Shown here piece after piece: positions 26,401 to 41,400 of a DNA stretch of 64,000 nt. Location of the stretch: contig JAUIRK010000043.1 of the NCBI GenBank assembly GCA_030549495.1, positions 62,001-126,000 on the forward strand. Direction: 5' to 3'. The notes under the pieces are model-generated. The model had not been told where the DNA came from. It saw nothing but the letters and a program-made list of their open reading frames with translations, and did not search any database. A program made the translations under genes and the position numbers. This DNA is from Nectonema munidae (Eukaryota; Nematomorpha; Nectonematoida; Nectonematidae). Numbering within the stretch: the first letter of the stretch is position 1; every line of letters begins with the position of its first letter.

Positions 26401-29400
26401 AAACAATGTAGCAATTAAACAATGTAGTAACTTTGAATTTGAATCTTTATGATAAAGGTTAAAGGCGGTGTGGTATTTTCATCGAAAAAAGTACTAATTT
26501 GCAGCTAACATCGAGCTATGGATAAACTAGTATAGCAGAAGCGAGGCTTAAACCCGGAACTTCGGATCAATAGCAGCGCTTCTAACCGTTTAACCTCGCA
26601 GCCAATGAAGCACTTACGTTTTGATAAAAACGGAAAAGTTAGTTTAAACTTCTAAATAACAACTTTTCACGATAGAAAATATTAGAAACCCCCCACCCCC
26701 ACCCCTTTAAATTTTTGACCAAGATCCATCTGTGAATTTCATATATGTATGGTCTAAAAGGGAAATAAATACTTTTACTTGTTACTGTTTTAGGAAAAAC
26801 TCTTGGTATTTCTATTTTTGTTTTTGGGCCGGAAACACATATGACTGCTATTGTTGGAATGGCTCTCGGAAAGCGTGAAGTCCCCGATTCCACAAGAATC
26901 TCTATGTCACATTCCAATTCAACCACCGCAAACTTCCTACTCTCTTCATCTTCCTACTCAAATGTAATTTTTCAAAAAATCTTCATTCTTTAAAGTCTAT
27001 CATTTAGTGTATGTTGGTCAGAGCCTCACAGTCACAGTCTTTAAAATTATTAATAAAAATTATGTCAATCATGTAAGTAAAGGACGTGTCTTTAGATTAC
27101 GAAGTGTCTCAAATTTTCTGAGTTTATTTCTGCTCCTTAAGAAAATGAGAATTGTGATGAGACTTTGTTGTTGACCAATAATTTTTTCTTGTTTTTATTT
27201 TTTGAAAAGTGTATAGTTAAAATAAATCTGTTTTGCAAATAAAAAACTTTTTTTTACCTCTCGATATAAATTCAAAATGACTGTGAGCCGTTTTTTTCAA
27301 AATTCTAAAAATCATTTTCACTAAAGATAACTAATGATTAGAAATATGAATACAAAATTATAATAATTATTTTTCTAAATTATGTTTCAGAACGCCAACG
27401 TTTTATGCTTAAATACATATCTTACAAGGGCGTAAAGTTTTAAAAAAATCTTTCTGGCTGAAGAATTGATGAACAATTTTTCCTTCATAGATCAACACTG
27501 TTTATTATCATTCAAAAGTTTGTAAAGTGTTCCCACATAATAACGTTCAATACTGTCACCCTTTTTATTTGCAAGTGTTACGCAAGATTATACATTATTG
27601 CGAATTGATAAAAACTTAATATGTATTTATTAGCTCATAAAATTATTCTTTATTAACTTTTTCTAGAAAAAAATGTCTTTTATTTTGCAAAAAGAATGCA
27701 ACAGTTCATGCTACTTCCTTAGCACTAATTGCGAAAATAAAAGTCTGAAACTTTTATGTTGCCATTAGTTTATATTTATTTTGTAGAACATTAAGAAATA
27801 TGCTATTCAAAATAAGATATTTTTACTTTTGTTTCTATAACTTTTGAGGGAAGCATTGTGTACAAGGACACTCCTATGTAACCGTATAGGCGTAATCACC
27901 ATATGTTTTATATCAATCAATTTACTTTCCTGTTTTGAATAAATAATATTTTCCAGGGCTCAAATGAAACAGCCACTTTGAATGGAGACGTTGAATCCTC
28001 TTTGCACGATGATTCTGCCATGGACGATTCATTGGATACTTCAAGTGACATCTTGTCCCCTCATGTCAAAAATAACTACACTCTCTTTAGGTAACTTGTT
28101 CTCTCTGATTTGAAATATATATACATCATAACTATATCATTTAGTCGTCTTTCTACATTCTCTGTATTGCTTATTCGTTTAATTATAAAATTTATCCTTT
28201 TATTAGGCCTTGAACTTTTGATTATTATTTATGTTTAAAAATAATTAACTTTTTCAACCACCGTATATGTATGAAGACTATAACGTAGCCAGAAATTTTT
28301 GTTTGAAGGGGCCAAACGGGGCACAACTGGAGATGTAACAAATACTGCTTATAACAACTCTACTCTTTCTGCTTATCAGATCATTTATCTACTTGTCTCT
28401 TTCTATTTCTTTGCTAACATTTATGATTTTATTATGCTCTATATTTTTACTTTCTACAGAAAATTATTCATCGATGTGTCACGATTAAAATTTTTCTTAC
28501 TTTTTAGTTCATATTTTTCCCCAACAATTTCCCCCCCTATTTGTAGAAATCGACTATTCTATTTCATTTTGTTCCGTTGTCACCAATCAGGACTTTGTGT
28601 ATTCGTTGACTGCTATTTTTTAGTCAACAGTAATCTTTTAGTGGAGTATGCCTAGTGTGCACTGTGCAGTATAATAACATACAATAAGTGTTTTGTTGTG
28701 AGACATTTTTTGAATTGATAATCTTGACACCTTTGAAAATTTTTATTTCCTTTGATCTTATACTAAAACAAAATATTCACTTTTCCTTCCATTGAAACTC
28801 GTTCAACGTTATTGAAAAATTAATCACACTCTCTTTCATTTATTTTTTAAGCAAATACACTAAAGCAATAGTTTGGGGTCTGCAATTGAGAGCTGTGCAA
28901 AGTATGCTTGATTTTGATTATTCCTGTCGAAGAGAGTTTCCATCCGTAGTGGCTATGGTCTATCCTTTCAGTGGAGATCACAAAGTTAAATTTTATTATG
29001 GACATAAGGAAATTCTCATTCCAGGTAAAAACCAATAACAGTACAACTTCTGATTCATTTAAAGAAATCCTGTTATAAAAATATTTTTTCTTGTCTTTAG
29101 TGTATGTTAGTCTTGAAACTGCAGTTCAAAAACACAGAGGAATAGATGTCATTGTTAATTTTGCATCTTTGCGTTCAGCTTTTGAAAGTACGATGCAATG
29201 TCTTCATTTTGATCAAGTAACTTTTTATTTACTCGTCATTATTTTATATTCACTTTCAAAATTTTGAAATCTAAAAAAAATAAAACTGTGTCAATTAAAA
29301 TGTGAAGTCTTTATTGAACCCATGAAAACAAATTATATATTTTATTTCAATCAAATAGGAATAACTTTTTGATTAATATTCGTTCTTCGCAACTCCCACT

Positions 29401-32400
29401 AAATTTAAGATCGTGGAGGTTCGTAACAAAAACTTTTTTATAACAAATTTTTCAAAAAGTCTGAAATAACAACCAAAATTTAGAAGTTCGTTTTGAAGCA
29501 ATTCTACATTATACACGAGTTTAAAATGAAATTTACACTCGTACTCCTCACAGCTATTATTGAAAAATCTAGGAAGAATTACACACCTCTATTCGTATTC
29601 TCTATTCAATCTTCCTTGTTCTCACTTCACCATAACCGATATAAACCATGCTTTGTCAATCAAATCATGTAGTAATGAGGGAACGTAGTGATATCCATTT
29701 TTTGTAATGTAATCTTTGTAGGATATTTTCGAACTATAAATTCTGAAAAATTTGTTGCATACAAAAAGCTTACATTGGCGTAAAAATAATATTTAATTTC
29801 GCAAAAAAATAACTTTTTTCGAAAGATAACATACCGTGTGCGTTGGACAAGAAAAATTGTCCTTTAAAAATTGTAAATTATTTTTGAATTGTTATGCTTA
29901 ATATTAAAATATCTGCTCTTAACTCTTGAGTAAATCTAATATATTGACAAAGATGTGCTTATGAAAATTTGTATTCGAGATTCAAATACGGTATTAATAA
30001 ATATTTACTTTTTCATCCTATATTGCATATTTGTAATATTATCTAGTTATTAAATGTTGTCTTTTAATAAATTCGTCAACTAAAAATTTTTTTCAAGGAA
30101 TGTAAAACAAAATATCGTAGTAGTTTTTTTTACCTGCGTAAAAGGATATTTCATCTCGAAATCTTTTTTCAGTAGTCTTTTATCAGCCAAATCATATATT
30201 TTTGATTTTATGAACTATTTACATAGATAAAAACAGTTGCAATTATTGCCGAAGGAATACCAGAAAACTTAACACGAAAACTGATAAGCGAAAGTGAAAA
30301 ACTTGGCAAAGCTATAATTGGACCTGCTACGGTTGGCGGGATAAAACCCGGCTGCTTTAAAATCGGTACTATCACTTTAATTATTTTAGAATCCTTAACT
30401 AAAATTCATTTTCTAAATGTACTCTCTAGGAAATACTGGTGGCATGTTAGATAATATTCTCTTATCGAAGTTGTATAGGCCGGGAAGCGTTGCTTATGTG
30501 TCTAAGTCAGGTGGAATGTCCAACGAACTCAACAATATCATTTCACGCACAACTAATGGAGTTTATGAAGGTGTTGCTATTGGCGGAGATAAGTAAGAAG
30601 ATTTCTTACCCAATCTTAACTTTGATTTCTTCTCCATAATTAGCCTTTTTCTGACATAATTGATATAGAACTATCGACTTGTGCATTTCTAACATGTTGG
30701 TTTTCAATGTATTAGTGGCCTAAAAAGACCATGACTTTTTTGCAATAGATTTTTTTATGTGTGTTGATCGATCATTTATATTGTTCCTAATCATGGTTGT
30801 GGAGTATGCCTATAATTTTTAATGTTTTAATAAAAATAAAAAAATTATTTTTAATTTTTTAACATTGATGACTCCACCTATTTATATTTATGCGACATTG
30901 ACTTTAATAATTTAATTCACTTTCAAGTATTATAAATCTCCAACTTATAATCATGTCAAATTGATTTAGAAACATCATTTGCTCTTCAGGCAGAGCATAC
31001 ATAAATCACCCCTACCTTAGGTGTATGCTTATTGAGATTCTTACTTTAATTAGATGATTTTAACGGGTAAATATTTAACTGATAATAAATTCATTGTTTT
31101 TGTAATTGCAGCCACAAAAAACGCTCACCAACTCCGGGATTGTAAATCTCTGCCATAATTTCTTGAATTTGAATCTAGTATAGAATCTTCTTACCTCATA
31201 GCTTGGCACAAGCTTTGCAAAAAGTGTCTATTTGGTGAAAACATATCAACAACTAAAAATTATTCCTATGATAAACTTAGATTTCTGAAAATCACATCTA
31301 AGTTTTACTCGAATGAGCATTGTAGTTTCTATTTTTAGATATCCTGGCACTACTTTCATGTATCACATAAAACGTTATGAAGAAAATCCCAGCGTTAAGA
31401 TTATTGTGTTGCTTGGAGAACTTGGTGGAATTGATGAGTATGAAGTTGTCAATGCTCTAAAGACTAAAGCGATTTCAAAGCCTCTTGTTGCTTGGTGCAT
31501 AGGCACTTGTTCAACTTTATTTTCTTCAGAAGTAAGCTATTTTATATAATAAGAAAAGAAGTTTGTCAAAGTTTATCTTACATGAAATTTAAACGTGTTC
31601 GCGATTATATTTTAATGAAAGCTAGAAATATTTTACACGTATACAAGCACCACCAACACTTTCTGAATGCTACATTTTATAGATTGTAAATCCACCTCTG
31701 TTATATAAGTCAAGCCGCGAAAATCCGTCCTTCTATTATAATAAATAAAAGTATCAATAACAGATTATTAGTATCAGAGATTTCTGAGAACCTATAATTG
31801 AGCAGTTTGAAATGTCTGGAGATATCCTGAAATCCCTTTTTCACAAAAAAAAATCGAATCTAAATTCGAAAAAATCTGATTGTTGTTATTTGCCTCCAAC
31901 GGACTGTCTTCTGCACGTCGATGTTTCATTGGTGCTCCCTCCATTTTAACACGAAGACCGATATCAAATATTTAAAAATATTATATTCTCCATGTTAAGC
32001 AATCTTTTTTTTATAAAATTATTATTCATTTACTTGTCTCTATTACTAATAAGTTACTTTGTTATAGAAGAGATAAAAACGCGTCTATGCGGCCTCAATC
32101 AGAGGTGATGAATTGTAAGATGGCATTCATGCGCAAAATGTTTCTGCATCTATCCTTTAGCCCATAAATAGAAAATACCATTATAATCGATTCCTAGTGC
32201 ATAGTGTTTTTTTAAATGAAATTTTTATATTATTATAAATCTTAATTTTCTTAGTTTAAAATTGTATCGGCTGATGTACTAAATTTTTTTATGCAATATG
32301 ACGATCACAATTATATATTTTTTGAAAAAAATATCATATTCTTAGAAGCATTAACTTTGAAAGAGTTGTATTAAATGCTCAAATTTAAATGGTTGCTATT

Positions 32401-35400
32401 TTTTAATTATCAATAGTTTTTCCCTACTCAGTTTAAAAGGTTGAATTTATATAGAAGAGAAATGTGATCACGATCAAGAACGCCTGTTAATTATCACGCG
32501 ATACTTTATTTCTTAGGTTCAATTTGGACATGCGGGTGCATTAGCGACATTAGAGGCGGAAACATCTGTCGCAAAGAACAAGGCTTTGAAAGCTGCTGGC
32601 GCAATCGTACCTGCATCATTTGATGAACTGGATAGCGCATTAACCAAACTCTACGCTCAAATGAAAAATTCTGGTGCAATCATTGTTCCGAACAAAGAAA
32701 TCCCACCTCCAACAGTCCCCATGGATTATAATTGGGCCAGGGTAAGGAATATGGCCTGATATTTTTAATGAAATATAAAATATACTCTAGGGCAGTGGTT
32801 TTCAACCCTGTAGGTAAAACCACTACTTGGTTTTTCCAAGGTAAAAAGTTGATTTAATTTATTCAAACTTTCATTATATCTATCATTTTATAATTTTTCA
32901 TTTTCACAAATAATATCATATTTTAGTTAACGCAAGTGAAGATTCATGCTTCACAGCATTTTTTTATATGTTCTGACAGCATCAGTGTTTGTCGTTTTTA
33001 TCTTTACTGCTGCGGTACCCGGCCTTTTGGCTGAATTGACATTCGAAGGGCGGGTATTTTACCTAAAATGTAAATACAATTGATCATTTTTCTAGACTTC
33101 TGCAACCAATAAAATAATATTGTTCTAATGTTAAAACACTACCACTCAATAAAATCATAGTTATATCAAAACTTAATGCGCTGGCAAGACCACGGGAGAC
33201 AACAAAAAGAAACAATGAAATGCATAGAAAGTATATGTAACATACAAAGTATAGGCGTTTGCCTGACATACTATATATCAAAATATATAGTTTTGATTAA
33301 TATAATATATAAATCCAATGTTATAACCAGGGCGAACAAAAAATGACCTTATTTTACAAAAAATATGACTTTTCGAAACTGAAAATATGACTTTTATAGT
33401 AACAAAATATGACCTAAAAACTTTTTTCCATCATAATAGCTATTTTTGTAATGAAATAAGATTTATTAGTGAAAAAATAAATCATTCACAATTATAATAG
33501 TAAATCATGTAATTGTAAATATTTTCAGCATTAAAATTTCTATCCTTCTGGAGTAGCTTTTTAAGCTTTGAAAATGATCTCTCCACTTCTGAAGTTGAAG
33601 CTGGACACTTTTGTAGATAAAAATGCCTCTCGCGGCTGATATTTTCATTTTCCATTTTCATGATCTTATCGATCTGACTTTCATTTTCTCGTTTATCCAA
33701 ATATGAATGAATCCCCAATGAATCTTGCTTGAAGGTTTAATTTTTCAGAGCATCGCTAGCATCTTCATTTGTGAAGGTCATTTTCTGTGAATCTTCAATC
33801 AATTTATCTGCATATTCTTTTTTGATTTTCAGTAGCTTCTGAGAAATATTTATTGGCTCTAAACTTTTTTTCGCATTTTTCAGAAGGATGCCTCCATCTT
33901 CCTCCATGCTTCCTATTATTTTTTTTACTTTTGGCAAGTTTCTGCAGTAATAAAGCGCTGCCTCCAACCAACTACCCCATCGTGTAATAATTGGAACTGG
34001 TGGATATCCGATTTCGGAAAAGCAGCTTCTTCTAGTTTTATTTTTAACTTTCAGTGCTTTCACACTCGAAATCAAATCATCAACTTCTGGATTGAAACTT
34101 CGCATTTTAAGAGCAATGTTATGTAAAAGATGCGAAAAACATGTGATGTGATGTAAGTTAGGAAAAATAACTTTTAAACACTTGAACGCAGAAATATTAT
34201 ATCTTGCTGCGTCTGTAAGGAATAGGAGAAAATTTTCCCTTTTAATATCGAATTCCCTCACCGTGTCATCAATGAAAAAACAAAGTGATTGAGCGTTTAA
34301 GTGATTTTCAAACAACTGGGTTTTAATAAGGTAGGTTTTTGTTGGAACTTTTAACGCAGCTACCAAAACATTTACATAAATTTTATTATTAACTATCGTC
34401 TTGTCAGCCATCATATTCTTTAATAGAAGTGTTGAAAGAATTCATCTTCAAGTTTTTTTTGTGTTTCTGACTAGCTCTGTGTTGATCAACAAAAAAGTCT
34501 TCTCGTGCTGAACGTGTACTGAGCAAATTTGACAAAAAAGTTTTTTTTCGCGTAGTTAAAACTCATTAGGATATTTCGAAGTAATTACCAAAATTTTTGA
34601 CGATGAACTTTGAGTAAGTTTAGGCATAATTGAATAAAATAAAATGAAAAAACTTTTGTTAATCAGAAAATTGTGATAGTGGAACGAGAATCAGCTTTGA
34701 AATAAACTATTGAAAAATTTACCAGAAATAATGAAATATATACAGTTAAGGCTGGTAAGGTTGTAGTTACATGATTGAGGAAAATTTAACAGATGCTTTG
34801 TTTCACAACTGTTTCACTATAAGGTTAGGTGGATATTATCGACATTTACTCATCGCCATGCATCATACTCTTTTGCAGCAAAATATAATGAGAAACATTA
34901 TGGCAGCAAGAGAGCTAATATGATTTTGTCATGTATTCATTTCTCTGCTGCAACACACACTAGCTTTGTCCGATATTTGATTAATATATTTTGTTACTAT
35001 ATGAGTGCTGGAGTAGTAATTTAAGTTGAATAATCATATAATAACACATTTGACATGTTACTTCTAGTAGATAAAATTATTCATCACATAATTTGTGTAT
35101 AGAAGTTAAGAATAGAAAACGAAAACAAAATTACGCATTGAGCACAAGTTTGAAAACTTACTGGAAGTAAAGCAACGTCAACAAAAATTTTAAAATTGGT
35201 AAAGCGAATAAATGAAAAATTTATGAAGATTTGAAACCGGTTGCTCTTTATGATTTGATAAGATTTTCATTGTCCAAAATATTGTATTGTTACGTTAGTA
35301 GCATATTCGGGCCAAAATTCTTGATTTCAGAAAAAATTGTGTGCTTAAGCAAACCTTAAAAACGGGTGAAAAAAAATTAAAATTTATGAATATTTGCACC

Positions 35401-38400
35401 AAATAAAAATTGCTCAAATTTCCTTTTTTAAGTAATGCCAACATTATATCCGTTTAATGTTAGATGTTCCATTTCTGGAACATTGAAAAAATAGTGTTTT
35501 AATGCATAATCAGTGTGATTCTTTTTAAATAAATATATTCAACAGACACCAGGCTTTATATTGAACATAAAAACCTTAAAAAATTGACGGAAAAATATAT
35601 TGACACTTTTGATGCGTCAATTAAAAAACACGTTTATGTAAAAATTTTATCTTCTATTGAAAAAATGAAAGAAAAAACTTTAGGATTTTGTTCCCAATAA
35701 TTTTTTGCTTCAAAGAGTTTAATTAGAGTTTGAATAAAATGTTAAAAATTTAAAATAAAAAATAATTCAAGAAAAAAAAGTTTTTGTACCAGTTTTTTAA
35801 ATGTTCCAGAAATGGAACATTGGCCATTTAAGGTATCTAAAATAACATTTTTGTAAAACTTTATTTATTAATGATATAAAGGAAAACAAAGTTGATGGAG
35901 TCTTTTGTTACACAAATTACACCTTTTCTTGTATTTTTTTTTTGACAAATAGAACATCTTCCTTGTGTCGACTCTACTAAATAATGTCCTTTAGTGTCTC
36001 TCATATCTTTAGGTAGATGTGCTTTCGGTCCTTTGCGTATTTCTTTCAACCTTCCCAATCCTATCAAATGTAAAACAACATCTCTTCTAAATTCCAAGTG
36101 TGCTACTTTTTTGAAGCATCACGTTCGCATAAAAGTAGCCAAGCAGAAACAACGCTTAAGTTTAGTCCATTACTAAACAGATTCCACCACCATTTTTTGT
36201 TTCTTATTTGAGGTCTGTAACTTGACAAAAGCTTGTCAAGTGTATCCACTCCTCCCATACATTCATTGTACTTTTTTACAATGTTCGGATAATTTACTTG
36301 TCTTTTCTCTTTGAAATTTTTGCAGTACCTTGAAATTTTACCTAGAGGAATATGCGAACAAAAATTGGAGGTAATATTCACAATTGAGTTGTCCTTCCAA
36401 CTGCAAGCATAAACTTTTCCGTCAGATCGATAGTCAAACTCCTCTCTTTCAACTTTTTTCTTTTTGTTAACTATTGGGCATTTATTGATGCGATTTACAC
36501 GAATTGTCCCAACTGCTTTAACATTTTTATCAATCAAAAGAGAAAAAAGTGAATGCGATGAAAAAAAATTGTCGAAATAAACTTCATGATTTTCAGGGTG
36601 AGTAAGTTCGTTCACAAACTTCAAAACAACATGCTCACCAACGCATCTTGATCTTTTTTCTTCAGTCCTTCCACAATAAATATCGATGGAAAAAGGATAC
36701 CCTTTTTTTGAACACATTATCCATAGTTTATACCCAAAACGAATGGGTTTACCTTTTATGTATTGCTTACAAGAATGTTTACCATAATATGGTACCATCG
36801 ATACTGAGTTCTGTGCTAAATATTCCAAACTGGGGAAGATTTTTGTTCAATTCGTCATAAAAAGGTAAAATCTTTGCTACTTTATTTGTGTGATCAATTT
36901 TATTATTATCAACAATATGAAAATATGTTTTAATTTTTTTAAACGTGTTCCTTGACATTGAACTTGAAACCAACTTGACTCCAAGATCTGGCGCGGTGCT
37001 CCAGTAGTCATTTTCTTTAGGCAGGCAGTTATACCCACTAAGCAAGACTATGCCCAAAAATTGTCCTATATCTTTCCAATCGGCATCTAAAGAAAATCCA
37101 TTCTGACTTGCATACACATTTGACATTTCAAATAGTTGTTGCAAGTATTCTTGAGGCAATATTTTAAAGAATAGTTCAATATTGGATAATGACATCAAGT
37201 TATGATCAAAATATTTTTTACTACTTGTTGTGTCTGATGAAAGAACTTTGTCAAATTTAAAACTTTTTTTCCAATTAGCAGTAAAAGGTTGTGAAATATT
37301 TGTATTTTTACTAAGATTATTAGTGAACACTTCCAATTCCCCAGTTATATCAGATTCAACAACGTCTTCGAGTAAATCTTCATCTATTTTTTCAGCATCA
37401 CAAACACGAGAGTTTTCGGGAGGCAAAATACAAACATCATACACTTTATCACTTAAATCATCTTCTATGTAGTTCACAACTGAATTCAAAGTAACAAATT
37501 TCATCAAGGAAAACTAAAGGAAAGACTAGAAAACAAGGAAGAAAAAAGCGATATAATTTTTAGCACAAGAAATAAAGAGGGTGTTTGCTTTTTAATGATT
37601 TATTACTCACACATGTGTCTATGCCGGTGCCTTATATCTTTAAAATAAAGTGACCTGCTTTTTTCTTGTATTTAACAATACCATAGTAAAGTAGCCAATG
37701 TTCCACATGTGGAACATTGCATTTGTCACTTGCATGTGATGTTTTCTAATAAATCAAAAAGGTACATATACTCAATATAGTGATTAAAAATCAATAAAAA
37801 CTGATTTGGAATAGAAAATTTATTTTTTTGCTTATTGGACACTAAACGGTTAAAAACGCATTATTATTATTATTGGACTACGGATTAATATACTTTTAAC
37901 GGCTAATTTTTTGAATTAGCTTTACGAAAAAAAGAAAAGGGAGTTTAAAGGAGTCTTGAGGTTTTTTGGGAAAGAAAATCGAAAATTTCTATTAAAAAAA
38001 CGAGTTATAAGTCTCTGAAAATGAATTTTTTTGCGTGCTTCTTTAGATTTTTCAGAAAACTCTTTCTGCTAACAATGAGGATGATGAATTTTTTTTAAAT
38101 TTAATTAAAAAAAATTAATTCGATTTTAAATAAAAGGAGATAGCGAGGTAAATGCAACTTAACATTTTTCGGACAGTAAAAAAGATACTTTGTCATTAAA
38201 CTATGAACATGAATTTAAGTGATATTTAGAACTTGTACATATTTTTATTCTTTTTTACCTGTTATTATTATTATTATCATTGTATGAAATATTCTATTTT
38301 GTCAACTTTAAAATAAATATTTTTATAGCGATGAATTTTTTATCCTATTATGGGGCTGGAAATCTACCCATTTTTAAAAACGTTAGAATCCCTTTTTTTA

Positions 38401-41400
38401 ATTTTTTGATTTAAAATTACCCAAGTTTTTGATAAATATATAAATTATGTTTTTTGTCCATACTTATTTATAATTAAAAAAAATTGAACTCTACCGTCTA
38501 AAATTTTTTATTTTTTGGCAAAAACAAATAAAAGATCATTCTTTGCTTACTTGCTTTTTATAATATGCTTTTTTTAGGGCTTGATAAGCAAAAAAGACCA
38601 CATGACCTTTTATAAACAAGACATAAACTTTTATGGAAAAACTTTGTAAATCAATTTTTTTCCTCAATAAGTATATTGGTTATTGAGAACAATGATTGTT
38701 TTTTTACTTCAATTTCAAATATCTTCTAAAATAAAAATTGAATATAATATTTGACTTCAGTTTCAAATTTTACATAAGAAACCGCTGTTAGTTTTAAAAA
38801 GCTAAAATATTAATTAGGATACTAAATCTTTACTATTTGTTATAAAATTACTTTGAATTTTTCTTTTGAAAAATTCATTATTGTTTGCATTAAACGATTT
38901 TTGATTTTTATTTTAACTATACTAAGAAAAATTTTTTTTTAAAGATTATTATTTAAAATTTTAAAAAAAATTTTAACTTGTTTTTTTTAATTTAAAAAGT
39001 GCAGACTTTAACTTTTGGTTTATTTAGCTTATAACATATTAAATGTAATTAATTGGTCGGAATTTTTGACACGTTAAAAATTTTAATCGTCATTTTCCTT
39101 TATAACGATTTCCGCACCTAATACATAATGCAATATATGTTTTATATATATAATCAAGTAAAATGAATCGATTGAAAATATTGATTCAAAAAATGCTTAA
39201 TTAACATGAAACGACTCGTGTAGATTCATAACGCAATAGAATACTCAAAAATATTGATAGTTGTAGAGCGTCTAAGTTTCTTTCATCTTATTTTGTAGGA
39301 ATTGGGCCTAATTCGTAAGCCACCCTCTTTTATGACGAGCATTTGCGATGAGCGTGGAAATGAACTTTTATACGCTGGAATGCCCATCACTCAAATATTC
39401 CAACAGAATCTCGGATTAGGTGGAGTTTTATCCTTACTTTGGTTTCAGCGAAGGTATTATTCACTTTAATGTTGTTTGCAAATTTCTCTCTACCAATCCT
39501 TCTGCTTTTATATCTGCTCTATTCAAAATACTTCATTTTGAAATCAAGACTCAATAAATTTGATATGTTGGTAAAAAATGAATAATGCCTTGCTTTTGCA
39601 AATATGGCATGTGACGACTAGTGGATTTAAAAGCCACTCAAAAAGTGGGTTAAAATGGAAAGAAGAGGCTGCCAAAAAACTGAAAAATTAAAATAAGAAA
39701 GAATTGCAAATGGTAGTGTGGCCTAAAAAAAACTTGGATTGAGAGTGGTTGAAATATTAAAATTTTTTAAATCAAAAATTTGAAAATTATAAAGCTAATA
39801 AACACTAAAATTGTTTCAATAAAGGTCTAGCTTAGATGAAGAACCAAAGAGCTGTGAAAAATATATTATAATAATAATAATTAAGAATGTATTAAATAAA
39901 ACGAACCAAGCATATTCAATATTCATGAAAACAAAATTTCTTCAATTGAAAAATCTTCCATTATTTCCTCCAATCCACGTTTATGTATTCAATTAAATCA
40001 TAGAATTAAATTCTTCCTTTGAATAGCCGCATTTTTTTAATAAAAAAGTATATAAGTAAGTACTAAGTATAATATTTTTATACAAATAAAAAAAAATATA
40101 TATCGATATACTCACTCAAATAGAAAAAGCTTTTCGCCTACTCACCACTTAAAAAATGAATATGTTCTCGCATTTCAACGGCGAGAAATTTTCAAGTGTG
40201 CCGATTCAACGGCGAGATATCTTGGGGCCAACCCTAAATGTATAACTATAATCTCAGCGGTTATACATAGTAATATAGGTTAATTTCTCATACGATTGAT
40301 CCTATCTATAAAACGCGCGAAACCTATAAATTCCAAACTCTTAATATGCAAATCGTTAACTACAGTTAGATTTTTGAATAAAATGCCGCTATTATTTTAT
40401 ATGCGTATTAAAATATAAAGCACTGCGCATTCGCTATTCTTTATTCTCTTTTGAACTAGACTTCCGGAATTTGCTCTGAAATTCATAGAAATGGTTTTGA
40501 TTGTAACAGCGGACCATGGACCTGCTGTTTCTGGCGCACACAACACCATCGTCTGTGCAAGAGCAGGCAAAGACCTGATATCTTGTTTGGCTTCTGGGCT
40601 CTTAACAATTGTGAGTGCTTCTTGTAATTATTCTTTACTGCTTTTCACACCCACTTTCAGGGAGAGAGATTTGGCGGGGCTTTGGATGCAGCTGCTAAAC
40701 AATTTAGTCAAGCTTATGACTCTAACATCCTGCCAATGGACTTTGTCAACCAAATGAGGAAACAAGGAAAACTCATCATGGGAATAGGACATCGAGTTAA
40801 ATCGGTTAGACTTCTTTATTGTTCTTAAAATGTTTGGATCCGAAACACGGCGAGGGTATTTATTTCCTCCTAGCACCAATCATACAAGAAAAGTGTGTTT
40901 TAAGATTTGAACTATTTGAGAAAACGGTTTTAATTTATAGTCTTTTAATTTTTTTTGTATTCCAGATCTTGAAAAAATATTTCTATAATATGTTTATTGT
41001 GGAACATTCTTATTTAAAGGTATACTACTAGCCTTTCTGATTAAAGTGAGAAAATTTTGATCCTAAATCATATAAATCTATAAACATTTACCTATTCCCT
41101 AAATTCAAAACCATTTTTAAATATCAAATAGCTTGAAAAGATTCAAAATATGTGCAGTGCCTTTATATTAAAAAGAATGAAATTTTGAATGAATACAAAG
41201 GAGAACCCCTGACTCGATCCTTGTCAAAGGCACTCTTCTCTGGTATAGATAGACCTAACTATCTGCCCCGAACAGGCACGACTGACTGTTCCTACGCAAG
41301 TCTAGTAGGGTATCACTCCAGTGAAAGACCATTATTCTTACGCAATATGTACATTACTTAATGTTTTCTGACGTGTTTTTTCCATGGATATTGGTTGAGA

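Larger units (their letters stand above)
24634..26793 (+). other. ACLY intron 10, right part
   Basis: The first part (to roughly 25450) is probably the other half of the split old piggyBac, but no coding match is clear. It shares gttgcg/cgcaac words with the left end. Further on lie the exon-12 copy (25890), a run of 15 C at about 26306, and a tRNA-like SINE head at 26531-26603. Confidence 0.4.

Noticed and set aside
26531-26603. A functional tRNA gene
   Set aside because: A and B box words exist, but the acceptor stem does not pair; fits a SINE head. Same reasoning for 51390-51464.
26639-26926. 95-codon minus-strand open frame
   Set aside because: It is the reverse of ACLY exon 11 plus intron; the plus strand matches ACLY exactly.
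28299-28655. 118-codon hydrophobic open frame in ACLY intron 12
   Set aside because: Low-complexity AT-rich translation beginning in an hAT-like end; no motif, no splice partner.
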